DNA of 64,000 nucleotides from Azospirillum rugosum. Lineage in GTDB: Bacteria; Pseudomonadota; Alphaproteobacteria; Azospirillales; Azospirillaceae. The DNA lies in NCBI RefSeq assembly GCF_017876155.1, contig NZ_JAGINP010000016.1, forward strand, positions 1 to 64,000, written 5' to 3'. The notes beneath the pieces are model-generated. The model ran no database searches and was not told where the DNA came from. It was given only the letters and a program-made list of their open reading frames with translations. Each line of letters starts with the position of its first letter. Within the stretch, counting starts at the first letter, position 1. The position numbers were made by a program, and so were the translations under genes. Shown piece by piece: positions 15,488-24,291 of the stretch.

Positions 15488-17380
15488 ATGCTGCACATCA
15501 ACGATCTGACGTTCCGCTTCGGCGGACGGGTGCTGTTCGACCGCGCGACCGCGGTCGTGTCGAAGGGCCACCGCGTGGCCCTGGTCGGCCGCAACGGCAC
15601 CGGAAAGTCCACCCTGCTGAAGCTCATCGCCGGCCAGCTCCAGACGGACGCCGGGGCGATCTCCGTGCCGACGGGCACGAAGATCGGCATGGTCGCGCAG
15701 GAGGCGCCGAGCGGCTCCACCAGCCTGATCGACGCCGTTCTCGCCGCCGACACGGAGCGCACCGCCCTGCTGGCGGAGGCGGAGACGGCGACCGACCCCA
15801 TGCGCATCGGCGAGATCCATTCCCGCCTGGCCGACATCGAGGCGCACTCCGCCCCCTCGCGCGCCGCACAGGTGCTGTCGGGCCTGGGCTTCGACGCCGA
15901 CGCGCAAGCCCGCCCCTGCTCCGACTTTTCCGGCGGCTGGCGGATGCGCGTGGCGTTGGCCGGCGTGCTGTTCGCGCGGCCGGATCTGCTGCTGCTCGAC
16001 GAGCCGACGAACCACCTCGACCTGGAAGCCACACTGTGGCTGGAGAGCTACCTTAAGAATTACCCGCACACCATCCTGCTGGTCAGCCATGACCGCGACC
16101 TCTTGAACTCGGTCCCGACCACGACCATCCATGTGGACCACGGGAAGCTGGTGACCTACGCCGGCAACTACGACCAGTTCCTGAAGCAGCGCCGCGCCAA
16201 CCAGGAGCGGCTGCAAGCCATGGCAACCAAGCAGGAGGCCAAGCGCAAGCACATGATGGCCTTCGTCGAACGCTTCCGCTACAAGGCCACCAAGGCCCGC
16301 CAGGCGCAGAGCCGCCTGAAGGCGCTGGAGAAGCTGGAGACCATCACGCTGATGGAGGACGACGCCGAGGTCGTCTTCAACTTCCCCCAGCCGGACGAGA
16401 TGGCCCCGCCGCTGATCGCGCTGGAGAACGTCACCATCGGCTATGGCGAGCGCGCCATCCTCCGCCGCGTCAACCTGCGCATCGACATGGACGACCGCAT
16501 CGCCCTGCTGGGCGCCAACGGCAACGGCAAGTCCACGCTGGTGAAGCTGCTGGCCGGCCGGCTGGACGCCATGGGCGGCGACGTGCGGCGGCCGAACAAG
16601 CTGCGCGTCGGCTATTTCGCCCAGCACCAGCAGGACGAGCTTGACCTGTCGCTGACCCCCATCCAGCAGACCCAGCGCATCATGCCGCTGGCGCCGGAGG
16701 AGAAGGTGCGCGCTCATCTCGGCCGCTTCGGCTTCCAGCAGAGCAAGGCGGAAACCCGCATTTCCGACCTCTCGGGCGGCGAGAAGGCACGCCTTCTGCT
16801 CGCGCTGATGAGCCGCGAGACGCCGCACATCCTGATGCTCGACGAGCCGACGAACCATTTGGACGTCGACAGCCGCGAGGCGCTGATCGAGGCGATCAAC
16901 GGCTTCGAGGGCGCGGTGATCCTCATCAGTCACGACCCGCACCTGATCGAGCTGACCGCCGACCGGCTGTTGCTGGTCGCCGACGGCACCGTTTCCGCCT
17001 ACGACGGCGACCTGGACGACTACCGCCGCTTCCTGCTCGACCGGGCGAAGGCGGAGCGCGCCGTCGCCAAGGGCGATGCCGCGGACGCGGGGCCCAGCCG
17101 CAAGGACCAGCGCCGCGCCGCCGCCGAGGCGCGCGCGACGCTCGCGCCTTTGAAGAAGAAGGCGACCGACGCCGAATCGCTCGTCAACAAGCTGAGCGAG
17201 GAGAAGCGGAAGATCGAGGCGAAGCTCGCCGACCCCGCCCTTTACAGCGGGCCCAGCGACAAGTTGCAGAAGCTGCAGATCGACCTGGGCCTGGTCGAAA
17301 AGAAGCTCGCCACCGCCGAGGAGAGCTGGTTGGAATTCCTGGAAGCCTACGAGTCCGCCGCCGCGGAGGCCGGCGTATGA
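15488..17380 (+). CDS. ABC-F family ATPase (YheS-like)
   Basis: A 630-residue soluble protein with two ABC ATPase domains and no membrane part, the hallmark of ABC-F ribosome-acting factors. Domain 1 has Walker A GRNGTGKST, signature FSGGWRMRV and LLLLDEPTNHLD. A linker of the interdomain P-site tip type follows (RFRYKATKARQAQSR). Domain 2 has GANGNGKST, LSGGEKARLLL and LMLDEPTNHLD. A C-terminal charged coiled coil ends the protein. The pattern is closest to E. coli YheS among those I know. The start at 15488 gives the usual MLHINDLTFRFG opening; an ATG at 15422 with a good GGAGG site would add 22 residues. It overlaps the next gene by four bases (ATGA). Confidence 0.93.
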   Translation: MLHINDLTFRFGGRVLFDRATAVVSKGHRVALVGRNGTGKSTLLKLIAGQLQTDAGAISVPTGTKIGMVAQEAPSGSTSLIDAVLAADTERTALLAEAETATDPMRIGEIHSRLADIEAHSAPSRAAQVLSGLGFDADAQARPCSDFSGGWRMRVALAGVLFARPDLLLLDEPTNHLDLEATLWLESYLKNYPHTILLVSHDRDLLNSVPTTTIHVDHGKLVTYAGNYDQFLKQRRANQERLQAMATKQEAKRKHMMAFVERFRYKATKARQAQSRLKALEKLETITLMEDDAEVVFNFPQPDEMAPPLIALENVTIGYGERAILRRVNLRIDMDDRIALLGANGNGKSTLVKLLAGRLDAMGGDVRRPNKLRVGYFAQHQQDELDLSLTPIQQTQRIMPLAPEEKVRAHLGRFGFQQSKAETRISDLSGGEKARLLLALMSRETPHILMLDEPTNHLDVDSREALIEAINGFEGAVILISHDPHLIELTADRLLLVADGTVSAYDGDLDDYRRFLLDRAKAERAVAKGDAADAGPSRKDQRRAAAEARATLAPLKKKATDAESLVNKLSEEKRKIEAKLADPALYSGPSDKLQKLQIDLGLVEKKLATAEESWLEFLEAYESAAAEAGV

Positions 17381-18021
17381 GCGCGTCCCGCGACGTGCCC
17401 TACACCGGAACGGCCACCGGCGAAGAAACCGAGGAGCGCACCTCCGACGTCCTCGCCGCCTTCCGCGCGAACCTGCCGGAAGGCCGGGTCTCGCTTGGCG
17501 ACCTCGTCCGCGCGTTGGGCGACCGCTCGCTCGGCACCATCCTGCTGGCGCTGGCGCTGCCGACCGTGGCGCCGGTGCCGCTCGGCGTGTCCTGCCTGTT
17601 CGACCTGCCGATCCTGCTGTTCTCCGCGCGCATGGCCTTCGGCCGGACCGGCACGGCCCTGCCCGACTGGCTGCTGCGCCGGTCGGTCAGCCGGACCCTC
17701 GCCGGGCGCATGATCGACGCGGCGATGCCGCGCCTGACGGGGATCGAGCGCATGCTGAAGCCCCGCTTCCCGCGCTTCGCCCACATCGACGGGGAGCGCT
17801 GGTTCGGCGTTCTGATCCTGTTGCTGTCGCTGACCTGCGTGGTGCCGCTGCCGCTGACCGGCTGGCTGCCGGGCTTCGCGCTGGTGCTGCTGTCGCTCGG
17901 CCTGATCGAGCGCGACGGTGCGGCGATCGCGGGCGCGCTGGGCCTCACAGTCGCCTCCCTGGTCTTCTTCGCGCTGGTCGCCAGCGGCCTGTCCTACGCA
18001 GGGCAGGAGCTTTTGCGCTAG
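17377..18021 (+). CDS. ExoD family exopolysaccharide synthesis protein
   Basis: A 214-residue inner-membrane protein related to Rhizobium ExoD. The conserved block LGDRSLGTILLALALPTVAP lies near residue 48, with PLGVSCLFDLPILLFSARM following. Two further hydrophobic stretches make up the C-terminal half (about residues 142-210). ExoD affects exopolysaccharide production and alkaline tolerance in rhizobia by an unknown mechanism. Its ATG overlaps the ABC-F stop (ATGA), so the two are translationally coupled. No exopolysaccharide operon is adjacent. Confidence 0.85.
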   Translation: MSASRDVPYTGTATGEETEERTSDVLAAFRANLPEGRVSLGDLVRALGDRSLGTILLALALPTVAPVPLGVSCLFDLPILLFSARMAFGRTGTALPDWLLRRSVSRTLAGRMIDAAMPRLTGIERMLKPRFPRFAHIDGERWFGVLILLLSLTCVVPLPLTGWLPGFALVLLSLGLIERDGAAIAGALGLTVASLVFFALVASGLSYAGQELLR

Positions 18022-18179
18022 CACCATCGTCATACCGGCCGGGCTTTCCCGCGGGTTGCAGGGGGGTGGCGGATCGGACATAAGTGCTTAACGGAAACTA
18101 ACGTTCGGGACCCCCTGCGGCTCTTGCTTGTTTAGCCCCGGGGTTAAAACGCTCAACAGCCAACGGCGAAAGGCCGACC

Positions 18180-18788
18180 ATGACACCAACGGAAATCACC
18201 GTCGCCGAAAAGCAAAAAAGCGGCAAGACGCCGCCGGCCGCGTGGCTTTTCTTCCAGCGTTGGTTGGCAAATCCCCTGTCCATGGGCTCCGTTACACCGT
18301 CCTCCGGTGCCTTGTGCAAACTGATCCGTCAGCATGTCGTCTGCGGCCCCGACCAGATCGTCGTTGAATTCGGCGGCGGCACCGGCGCGATCACCAAGGC
18401 CCTGCTGCAATCCGGCATCCCCGGCGAGCGCATCTTCACCTTCGAGATCGACGACCACCTCAGCCACTTCCTGCGCGGCCACTACCCGGACGTGAACGTC
18501 ATCCACGACGACTGCCGCAAGGCGGCGGACCGGCTCGGCCCCAACCTCGTCGGCAAGGTCGGCACGGTGGTCATCGGCATCCCCATGCTGAACCTGCCGA
18601 TGCGCGTCCAGAAGGAGGTGGTCGAGGCCTGCTTCCGCATTCTTCCCGAGGGCGGACGCTTCGTGCTCTACACCTACGGCGTCGGCTCCCCCCTGAACCA
18701 GCGCGCGCTCGGCCTGAAAGGCAAGCGCCTGGGCTTCACCCCCCTGAACGTCCCACCCGCGTCGGTCTGGGGCTATTCCAAGGCGTAG
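18180..18788 (+). CDS. SAM-dependent methyltransferase, PmtA/KsgA-like
   Basis: A 202-residue class I methyltransferase. Motif I reads VVEFGGGTGAITKALL near residue 60 and the acidic post-motif FEIDDH near residue 85. The upstream segment PLSMGSVTPSSGAL is characteristic of bacterial phosphatidylethanolamine N-methyltransferases of the PmtA type and their relatives. Phospholipid methylation at the membrane face is therefore the leading guess; other small-molecule or lipid substrates remain possible. AAGG lies 7 bases before the ATG. It is preceded by 158 bases without genes and followed by a block of repeats. Confidence 0.75.
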   Translation: MTPTEITVAEKQKSGKTPPAAWLFFQRWLANPLSMGSVTPSSGALCKLIRQHVVCGPDQIVVEFGGGTGAITKALLQSGIPGERIFTFEIDDHLSHFLRGHYPDVNVIHDDCRKAADRLGPNLVGKVGTVVIGIPMLNLPMRVQKEVVEACFRILPEGGRFVLYTYGVGSPLNQRALGLKGKRLGFTPLNVPPASVWGYSKA

Positions 18789-18795
18789 CCGGACC

Positions 18796-18890
18796 GTTGG
18801 GTTCCGCTGCGCTTCACCCAACCTACGCCCCTACGCCCCCCGCCATCGCGACACCCGTAGGTTGGGTGGAGGCGAAGCCGCAACCCAACA
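18796..18890. repeat. Family B inverted repeat, reversed order
   Basis: A reverse unit (GTTGGGTTCCGCTGCGC... CCTACG) is followed by a forward unit (CGTAGGTTGGGTGGAGGCG... CCAACA), 28 bases apart. The same family as at 14.2 kb, with units in tail-to-tail order. Confidence 0.8.
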
Positions 18891-18926
18891 TCACTGGGAC
18901 TGTTTTCCCGCATCGCAAAGTTCCTG

Positions 18927-19040
18927 CGTTGGGCCCCCACCCAACCCTCCCCCACTTCGCGGGGGAGGGCTTTCAGGGACGCGTGGCGGCAGTCCCCTCC
19001 CCCGTCGAAGATGGGGGAGGGTTAGGGTGGGGGCCCAACG
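18927..19040. repeat. Family C inverted repeat (GGGCCCCCACCC...)
   Basis: The outer arms CGTTGGGCCCCCACCC and GGGTGGGGGCCCAACG are perfect inverted copies 114 bases apart end to end. Inside are two GC-rich hairpins around ACTTCGCGG and CGTCGAAGAT. A very similar element lies at 27.3 kb. It fills the gap between the convergent methyltransferase and SDR genes. Confidence 0.85.
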
Positions 19041-19052
19041 CGACACCCCCCC

Positions 19053-19814
19053 TCACCCCTTCCGCGGCGCCTGCCGCAGCAGCGCGTCCGTCCACCTCGC
19101 CGGCAGCGCCGCCATCAGCCAGACCGCCGCAACCATCGGCCAGGGGAAGGAAATCCGGCCCCGGTTCCGCGCCAGACCGCGCCGGATGACCTGCGCCGCG
19201 CGGTCCGTCTCCATCAGGAAGGGCATGGGGAAGCGGTTCACCGCGGTCATGCGGCTCTTCACGAAGCCGGGGCAGATCACCGACACGCCGATCCCCTGCC
19301 CGGCCAGATCCCCGCGCAGCGATTCGCCGTAGACCCGCACCGCCGCCTTGCTGGCGCAGTAGGCCGGCGCTCCCGGCATGCCGCGGAAGCCGGCCAGCGA
19401 CGCCATCAGCGCGATCTGCCCGCGCCGCCGCGCCTGCATACCCGGCAGCAGCGGGTGCACGGTGTTCAGGACGCCGTCCAGGTTCACCTGGAAGATGCGC
19501 CGCGCCTGCTCCTCGCTTTCCGTGCCGTTGCCCGTCCCGGCCGACACGCCGGCGTTGGCGATCACCAGATCCACCGGCGCCCGCCGGTCCAGCCCGGACA
19601 GCCAGTCCGCCATCGCCGCCCAGTCGGCCGCGTCGATCACCACGTCCTCGACCTCCGCCCCTAAACCCCGGCACCGTTCGGCCACCGCCGCCAGCCGCCC
19701 CGCGTCACGCCCGGTGAGCGCCAGCCGGACGCCCGGTGCCGCGTAGGCATAGGCCAGTTCCTCCCCGATGCCGCTCGACGCCCCGGTGATGACGATGGAG
19801 CGCGGATCGCGCAT
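19053..19814 (-). CDS. SDR family NAD(P)-dependent oxidoreductase
   Basis: A 253-residue classical SDR. The cofactor motif TGASSGIG is at residues 10-17, NAG near residue 88, and the catalytic Ser with YCASK near residue 155. ICPGF and the C-terminal hydrophobic segment (FPWPMVAAVWLMAAL) follow, so it may be membrane associated. The substrate cannot be told from sequence. The ATG at 19812-19814 has a GGAGAGGGAGGG stretch just upstream. It is divergent from yicC. Confidence 0.88.
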   Translation of the reverse strand: MRDPRSIVITGASSGIGEELAYAYAAPGVRLALTGRDAGRLAAVAERCRGLGAEVEDVVIDAADWAAMADWLSGLDRRAPVDLVIANAGVSAGTGNGTESEEQARRIFQVNLDGVLNTVHPLLPGMQARRRGQIALMASLAGFRGMPGAPAYCASKAAVRVYGESLRGDLAGQGIGVSVICPGFVKSRMTAVNRFPMPFLMETDRAAQVIRRGLARNRGRISFPWPMVAAVWLMAALPARWTDALLRQAPRKG

Positions 19815-19835
19815 GTTCCCTCCCTCTCCTTAGCC

Positions 19836-19864
19836 TTGTTGCCTCGGCGTCGCGACGCTATAAC
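19836..19864 (+). promoter_or_regulatory. Sigma70-type promoter of yicC-gmk
   Basis: TTGTTG (19836-19841) and TATAAC (19859-19864) are spaced by exactly 17 bases. Transcription would begin near 19871, which excludes an in-frame TTG at 19865 as the yicC start. Confidence 0.65.
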
Positions 19865-19903
19865 TTGAGCCCCGAGATCCCACAAATTGTAGTCGAGGCT
19901 GTT

Positions 19904-20800
19904 TTGTCCGCCCAACGCCCCGCTGTATCCAGCATGACCGGCTTCGCACGCGTGGACGGACACGCCGACGGCTATTCCTGGACCTTTGAGGCGAAGAGCG
20001 TCAATGGGCGCAACCTCGACATCCGCTGCCGCCAGCCCACGGGCTTCGACACGCTGGAGGCCGCCGCCCGCGCGGAAATCCCCAAGCGGCTGGCCCGCGG
20101 CAGCGTCAACGTGAACCTGACCGTGAACCGCAGCCAGGCTGTGACGCAACTCCGCATCAACCGCGAGCTGCTGGCCCAGGTTCTGGAACTGGCGCGCGAG
20201 ATCGAAGGCGCCGGGGCCGCCCCGCCGCGGCTCGATTCGCTGCTGTCCGTGCGCGGCATCATCGAACCGGTCGAGGAGGACGAGAGCGAGGCGCGGGAGC
20301 GCGTGGAGACGGCGCTGAAGGCCGACCTCGGCCGCCTGATCGACCAGCTCGCCGCCGCGCGCCTGTCCGAGGGCGCGCGACTCGTCACCGTCCTGAACGG
20401 CCACCTGGACGAGATCGAGCGGCTGGTCGCCGCCGCCTCGGCCTGCGCCAGCACCCAGCCGGAGGCGCTGCGCGACCGCCTGCGCAACCAGGTCGCCGCC
20501 CTGCTCGACGCGTCCCCCGCCCTGCCGGAGGAGCGGCTGGCCCAGGAGGCCGCCATCCTCATCGCCAAGGCCGACGTGCGGGAGGAGCTTGACCGCCTGC
20601 GCGCCCATATCCAGGCCGCCCGCGACATGCTGAAGGAGGGCGGCGCCATCGGCCGCCGCTTCGACTTCCTGTGCCAGGAGTTCAACCGCGAGGCCAACAC
20701 GCTCTGCTCCAAGTCATCCGACGTCGAGCTGACCCGGATCGGCCTGTCGCTGAAGGCCTCCATCGAACAGCTGCGCGAGCAGGTCCAGAACATCGAATAA
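19904..20800 (+). CDS. yicC: YicC family endoribonuclease
   Basis: YicC-family proteins are endoribonucleases implicated in small-RNA turnover. The 298-residue protein has the family N-terminus SSMTGFAR, the middle SVNGRNLDIRCR, and the C-terminal block RRFDFLCQEFNREANTLCSKS. The start is placed at TTG 19904, which has CGAGG five bases upstream; ATG at 19934 inside SSMTGFAR is the alternative and would be short for the family. It precedes gmk by 21 bases on the same strand, a widespread yicC-gmk arrangement. Confidence 0.9.
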   Translation: MSAQRPAVSSMTGFARVDGHADGYSWTFEAKSVNGRNLDIRCRQPTGFDTLEAAARAEIPKRLARGSVNVNLTVNRSQAVTQLRINRELLAQVLELAREIEGAGAAPPRLDSLLSVRGIIEPVEEDESEARERVETALKADLGRLIDQLAAARLSEGARLVTVLNGHLDEIERLVAAASACASTQPEALRDRLRNQVAALLDASPALPEERLAQEAAILIAKADVREELDRLRAHIQAARDMLKEGGAIGRRFDFLCQEFNREANTLCSKSSDVELTRIGLSLKASIEQLREQVQNIE

Positions 20801-20821
20801 GTCAGACACGGCACCGCACCC

Positions 20822-21460
20822 ATGATCGCCAAGCCCATTTCCAGGCGCGGCCTGATGCTCGTCCTGTCCTCCCCTTCCGGGGCGGGCAAGACCACCATCT
20901 CCCGACGCCTTCTGGACATCGACCCGAACATCACCATGTCGGTGTCAGTCACCACCCGGCCGATGCGCCCCGGCGAGAAGCCGGGCGTGGACTACTACTT
21001 CGTCGACATGCCGGAATTCGACCGCATGGCCGAGTCCGGCGACCTGCTGGAACACGCCCGCGTCTTCGGCAACTGCTACGGCACGCCGCGCAGCACGGTG
21101 GAGCAGGCGCTGGGCGCCGGCCGCGACGTCCTGTTCGACATCGACTGGCAGGGCACGCAGCAGCTCGCCGCCAACGCCCGCGCCGACCTCGTCAGCGTCT
21201 TCGTCCTGCCGCCCTCCGGCGCCGAGCTGGAACGCCGCCTGCACACCCGCGCCCAGGATTCGGCCGAGGTGATCGCCCAGCGCATGGCCAAGGCGTCGGA
21301 CGAGATCAGCCACTGGGCCGAGTACGACTACGTCATCGTCAACAACGACGTGGACGAGAGCGTGGCCGCCGTGCAGGCCATCCTGCGCGCCGAACGCCTG
21401 CGCCGCACCCGCCAGGTCGGCCTTCCGGCCTTCGTGCAGAGCATCCAGGCGGCACTTTAA
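20822..21460 (+). CDS. gmk: Guanylate kinase
   Basis: Gmk phosphorylates GMP to GDP with ATP. The 212-residue protein has the P-loop SSPSGAGKTT (16-25), the GMP-binding segment SVSVTTRPMRPGE, DYYFV, and LFDIDWQGTQQL. Length and motifs are normal. It is the second gene of the yicC operon; a composite palindromic repeat follows directly after the stop codon. Confidence 0.97.
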   Translation: MIAKPISRRGLMLVLSSPSGAGKTTISRRLLDIDPNITMSVSVTTRPMRPGEKPGVDYYFVDMPEFDRMAESGDLLEHARVFGNCYGTPRSTVEQALGAGRDVLFDIDWQGTQQLAANARADLVSVFVLPPSGAELERRLHTRAQDSAEVIAQRMAKASDEISHWAEYDYVIVNNDVDESVAAVQAILRAERLRRTRQVGLPAFVQSIQAAL

Positions 21461-21462
21461 TT

Positions 21463-21595
21463 CCCTCTCCCGTCCCGGGAGAGGGTGGCCGCTGAAAGCG
21501 GCCGGGTGAGGGTAGAACCAAGAATCAGCGCCGGATTCTCGCGCGACCCTCACCCTGCGCCTTACGGCGCTTCCCTCTCCCGGGGCGGGAGAGGG
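21463..21595. repeat. Composite family A element running into rsmA
   Basis: The element is bounded by two CCCTCTCCC/GGGAGAGGG palindromes (21463-21485 and 21573-21595). Between them are a GGCCGCT/AGCGGCC hairpin, GGGTGAGGGT, AATCAGCG, then ACCCTCACCC and a second small hairpin. An element with the same order of parts sits at 47240-47378. Its right palindrome lies inside the coding region of rsmA. Confidence 0.85.
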
Positions 21596-22458
21596 ATGTT
21601 CGCCCGGTACGCCCGCGCCAGCGCCGCGAACTTCGCGACGCTCACCTCTTCCGCCCGCGCAGTCGGCTCGATGCCGGCCGCAGCCAGCAGGGCCTCGGCG
21701 TCGCCCAGGCTCTTCAGGCTCTGGCGCAGCATCTTGCGGCGCTGGCCGAAGGCGGCGGCGGTGACCTGCTCCAGCGCCTTCCACTCCGCCGGCTCCGGGT
21801 TGGCGCGCGGGGTCAGGTGCACGACGGTGGAGGCGACCTTCGGCGGCGGGGTGAAGGCTTTGGCCGGCAGGTTGAACAGCACCCGGGCGTCCGCCCGCCA
21901 CTGCGTGATGACCGACAGGCGCCCATAGGCCTTGCTGCCCGGCTTGGCGACCAGCCGGTCGGCGACCTCCTTCTGGAACATCAGCGTCAGGCTGACGAAC
22001 TCCTCGATCCGCGCCAACCAGCCGATCAGCAGCGGGGTCGCCACGTTGTAGGGCAGGTTCGCCACGATGGCACGCGGGGCGGGGGCGATTGCGATGGGAT
22101 CGACCTCCAACGCGTCGCCCTCCACGATGGCGAGCCGCCCGTTCGCCGCCTGCACCACGTCCTGCAAGGCCTCGATGAAGCGGTGGTCGCGCTCGATGGC
22201 GATGACCTGACGCGCCTTGGTGGCGAGCAGGGCGCGGGTCAGCCCACCGGGGCCGGGCCCGACCTCCACCGCCGTCACGCCGGTCATGTCCCCGGCGGAG
22301 CGCGCGATGCGCCCCGTCAGGTTGAGGTCGAGCAGGAAGTTCTGCCCCAGCGCCTTGCGGGCGTCGAGCCCGAAGCGGGCGATCACCTCGCGCAGCGGCG
22401 GCAGTGCCTGCGGGTCGAACGGAGCGGCGGAGTCGTTGGTCGGGGCAGCGTCGGTCAT
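21562..22458 (-). CDS. rsmA: 16S rRNA (adenine1518-N6/adenine1519-N6) dimethyltransferase
   Basis: RsmA (KsgA) dimethylates two adjacent adenines in helix 45 of 16S rRNA during 30S maturation. The 298-residue protein has the N-terminal KALGQNFLLD, motif I VEVGPGPGGLT, IVEGDAL, and the catalytic NLPY at residues 134-137. The C-terminal domain has FGQRRKMLRQSLK. The final residues (LPPREREAP) are encoded by a dispersed palindrome, so the protein end is repeat-derived. Loss of kasugamycin sensitivity is the classic phenotype of mutants. It converges on gmk. Confidence 0.97.
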   Translation of the reverse strand: MTDAAPTNDSAAPFDPQALPPLREVIARFGLDARKALGQNFLLDLNLTGRIARSAGDMTGVTAVEVGPGPGGLTRALLATKARQVIAIERDHRFIEALQDVVQAANGRLAIVEGDALEVDPIAIAPAPRAIVANLPYNVATPLLIGWLARIEEFVSLTLMFQKEVADRLVAKPGSKAYGRLSVITQWRADARVLFNLPAKAFTPPPKVASTVVHLTPRANPEPAEWKALEQVTAAAFGQRRKMLRQSLKSLGDAEALLAAAGIEPTARAEEVSVAKFAALARAYRANIPLPPREREAP

Positions 22459-22489
22459 GCCGACCTTATAAGGCCGCCAGTTTCAATCG

Positions 22490-23335
22490 TCACCCCTCCA
22501 GCAGGAAGCCGCGCACCGCCGCGATCTGGTCCTCGGTCATCAGGGCCGGGGCGTGGCCGGTGTTGGCGAACTCCACGACGCGCGCCCTGGGGCCGCGCCG
22601 GGTCATCTCCTCCGCCGTCTCGCGCAGCAGGATGTCCGACGTCGCCCCGCGCAGCACCAGCACCGGGCATTGGATGCGGTCCCAGAAGGCCCAGAGGTCG
22701 ACGTCCTGCATCGGCTGCGCCTTGAACGCCTCCGCGATGCCGGGATCGTAGGCGAGGCCGTAGCGCCCGTCCGGCCGCGTCCGCGCGCTGTGCTCCGCCA
22801 TGTGCCGCCACGCCTCGTCGGGCAGGCGGCCGAAGCCCATCAGGACGAAGCGCAGGTAGGACTCGACCGCGGCGATGTCCTCGAAAACCGGATCCTTGCC
22901 GACATAGTCGGCGATCCGCTGCAGCCCGATCTTGGAGACGAAGGGCCCGACGTCGTTGATGACCAGGCGGCGGATCGGGCTGTTCGGCTGCGCCGCCAGC
23001 ATCAACCCGATCAGCCCGCCCATGGAGGTGCCGACCCAGTCCACCTGCTCGACGCCCAGCCGCGCGACCAGCGCCGCCATGTCCGCGCAATATTGCGGGT
23101 AGCCGTAGAGCGCCGGGTTGGCGAGCCACCCGCTCTTGCCGCGCCCGACCACGTCCGGGCAGGCCACCCGCCAGCCGTCGGCCAGATCCAGCGCCAGCGC
23201 GTCGAAGTCGCGCCCGTTGCGGGTCAGCCCATGCACGCAGACCGCCGTGCGCGGCGCGTCGTCGCGGCCCCACTGGGTGTAGGCCACCTTGTGGAAGCCG
23301 GCCGCGCTGAGGCCGAGAAAGCTGCGTTCGGACAT
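22490..23335 (-). CDS. Alpha/beta hydrolase
   Basis: A 281-residue alpha/beta-hydrolase fold protein. The oxyanion loop VHGLTRNGRDFD starts near residue 34. The nucleophile elbow GTSMGG places Ser104, and the C-terminal histidine is in NTGHAP. An acidic residue in LRGATSDILL probably completes the triad. No signal peptide is seen, so it is cytoplasmic. The substrate is unknown; esterase or C-C hydrolase activity are both possible. ATG at 23333-23335 is used; a GTG two codons upstream is better spaced from GGGAG. Confidence 0.85.
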   Translation of the reverse strand: MSERSFLGLSAAGFHKVAYTQWGRDDAPRTAVCVHGLTRNGRDFDALALDLADGWRVACPDVVGRGKSGWLANPALYGYPQYCADMAALVARLGVEQVDWVGTSMGGLIGLMLAAQPNSPIRRLVINDVGPFVSKIGLQRIADYVGKDPVFEDIAAVESYLRFVLMGFGRLPDEAWRHMAEHSARTRPDGRYGLAYDPGIAEAFKAQPMQDVDLWAFWDRIQCPVLVLRGATSDILLRETAEEMTRRGPRARVVEFANTGHAPALMTEDQIAAVRGFLLEG

Positions 23336-23373
23336 CGGCACGGTGCGCGTCTCCCCTGTTCCTGAGCGGAAAA

Positions 23374-24216
23374 TCAACCTTTGTTCGGCCGCGCCAGTTC
23401 GGCCGCCTGCCGGGTCACCAGCGGCGACGGCTCCGCCACGGCCGCGTCGAACGGGTGCCGCGGCGCGTCGTACAGGCGGCGGATGGCGCGCACGTAGTTC
23501 CGCGTCTCGTCGTAGGGCGGAACGCCCTTGTAGCGGTCCACGGCCCGTTCCCCCGCGTTGTAGCCGGCCAGCGCCAGCGTAACGTCCCCTTGGAAATAGG
23601 CCAAGAGCCAGCGCAGGTACTTGATGCCCCCCTTGATGTTTTCGGCGGGGCTGAAGACGTCGGCGACGCCGAACCGCTCCGCCGTGTCGGGGATCAGCTG
23701 CATCAGCCCGGCCGCCTCCTTCGGCGACACCGCGTCGGAGCGGTAGGCGCTCTCCACCTGGATCACCGCCAGCACCAGCGCGGGGTCGAGCCCGTATTTC
23801 GGCGCCTGCTCCCGCACCATGGCGACGATCTGCGGGGGCGGCGGCCCGATCTCCCGCAAAGGGGCGGCACCCGGCCGGCACCAGGGGCGGACATGCCCCA
23901 TGCGGCCCGGCACATAGGCAACCAGCCGGCGCGCGTCCGGATGCCCGCGCGAGGCGGCGGCGCGCAGCCAGGCCGTGCCGACGCGCTGGTCACGCCGCAC
24001 GCCCACGCCGAACAGGAAGTGGCGCGCGACCCGGTAGGCGGCTGCGGCGTCACCCTTCTCCGCGGCTTCGCAGTCGGCGGAGAAGGCCACCCGCTGCGCC
24101 GGGCCGCCCCGCGCCACGCCCGGCTTGGCCTTCGTCGCGGCCTCCCCGACGGCGGGCGCCGTCACCGCGACCAGACCGGCCAAAGCCCCAAGCAAGGCCA
24201 ACGATAATGCGCGCAC
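23374..24216 (-). CDS. Lytic transglycosylase with Sel1-like region
   Basis: A 280-residue exported protein. A signal peptide begins MRALSLALLGALAGL and ends near AVGEA. A Sel1-like repeat segment follows (EKGDAAAAYRVARHFLFG, residues 54-110). The SLT domain has the catalytic Glu155 (VIQVESAYRSDAVSPKEAAGLMQL) and the later LALAGYNAGE. It should cleave peptidoglycan glycan strands in the periplasm. The GTG at 24214-24216 with AGGGG upstream gives a compact signal peptide; a longer start at ATG 24291 adds 25 polar residues and is less likely. It starts 75 bases after the membrane-protein gene stop. Confidence 0.87.
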   Translation of the reverse strand: MRALSLALLGALAGLVAVTAPAVGEAATKAKPGVARGGPAQRVAFSADCEAAEKGDAAAAYRVARHFLFGVGVRRDQRVGTAWLRAAASRGHPDARRLVAYVPGRMGHVRPWCRPGAAPLREIGPPPPQIVAMVREQAPKYGLDPALVLAVIQVESAYRSDAVSPKEAAGLMQLIPDTAERFGVADVFSPAENIKGGIKYLRWLLAYFQGDVTLALAGYNAGERAVDRYKGVPPYDETRNYVRAIRRLYDAPRHPFDAAVAEPSPLVTRQAAELARPNKG

Positions 24217-24291
24217 GGCCACCCCTAAGCGTCGGTTCGAGCCGGCAGCTATATGCGAGCCGTCCCCCGAATCGGCAAGCTTTCGGCCCAA

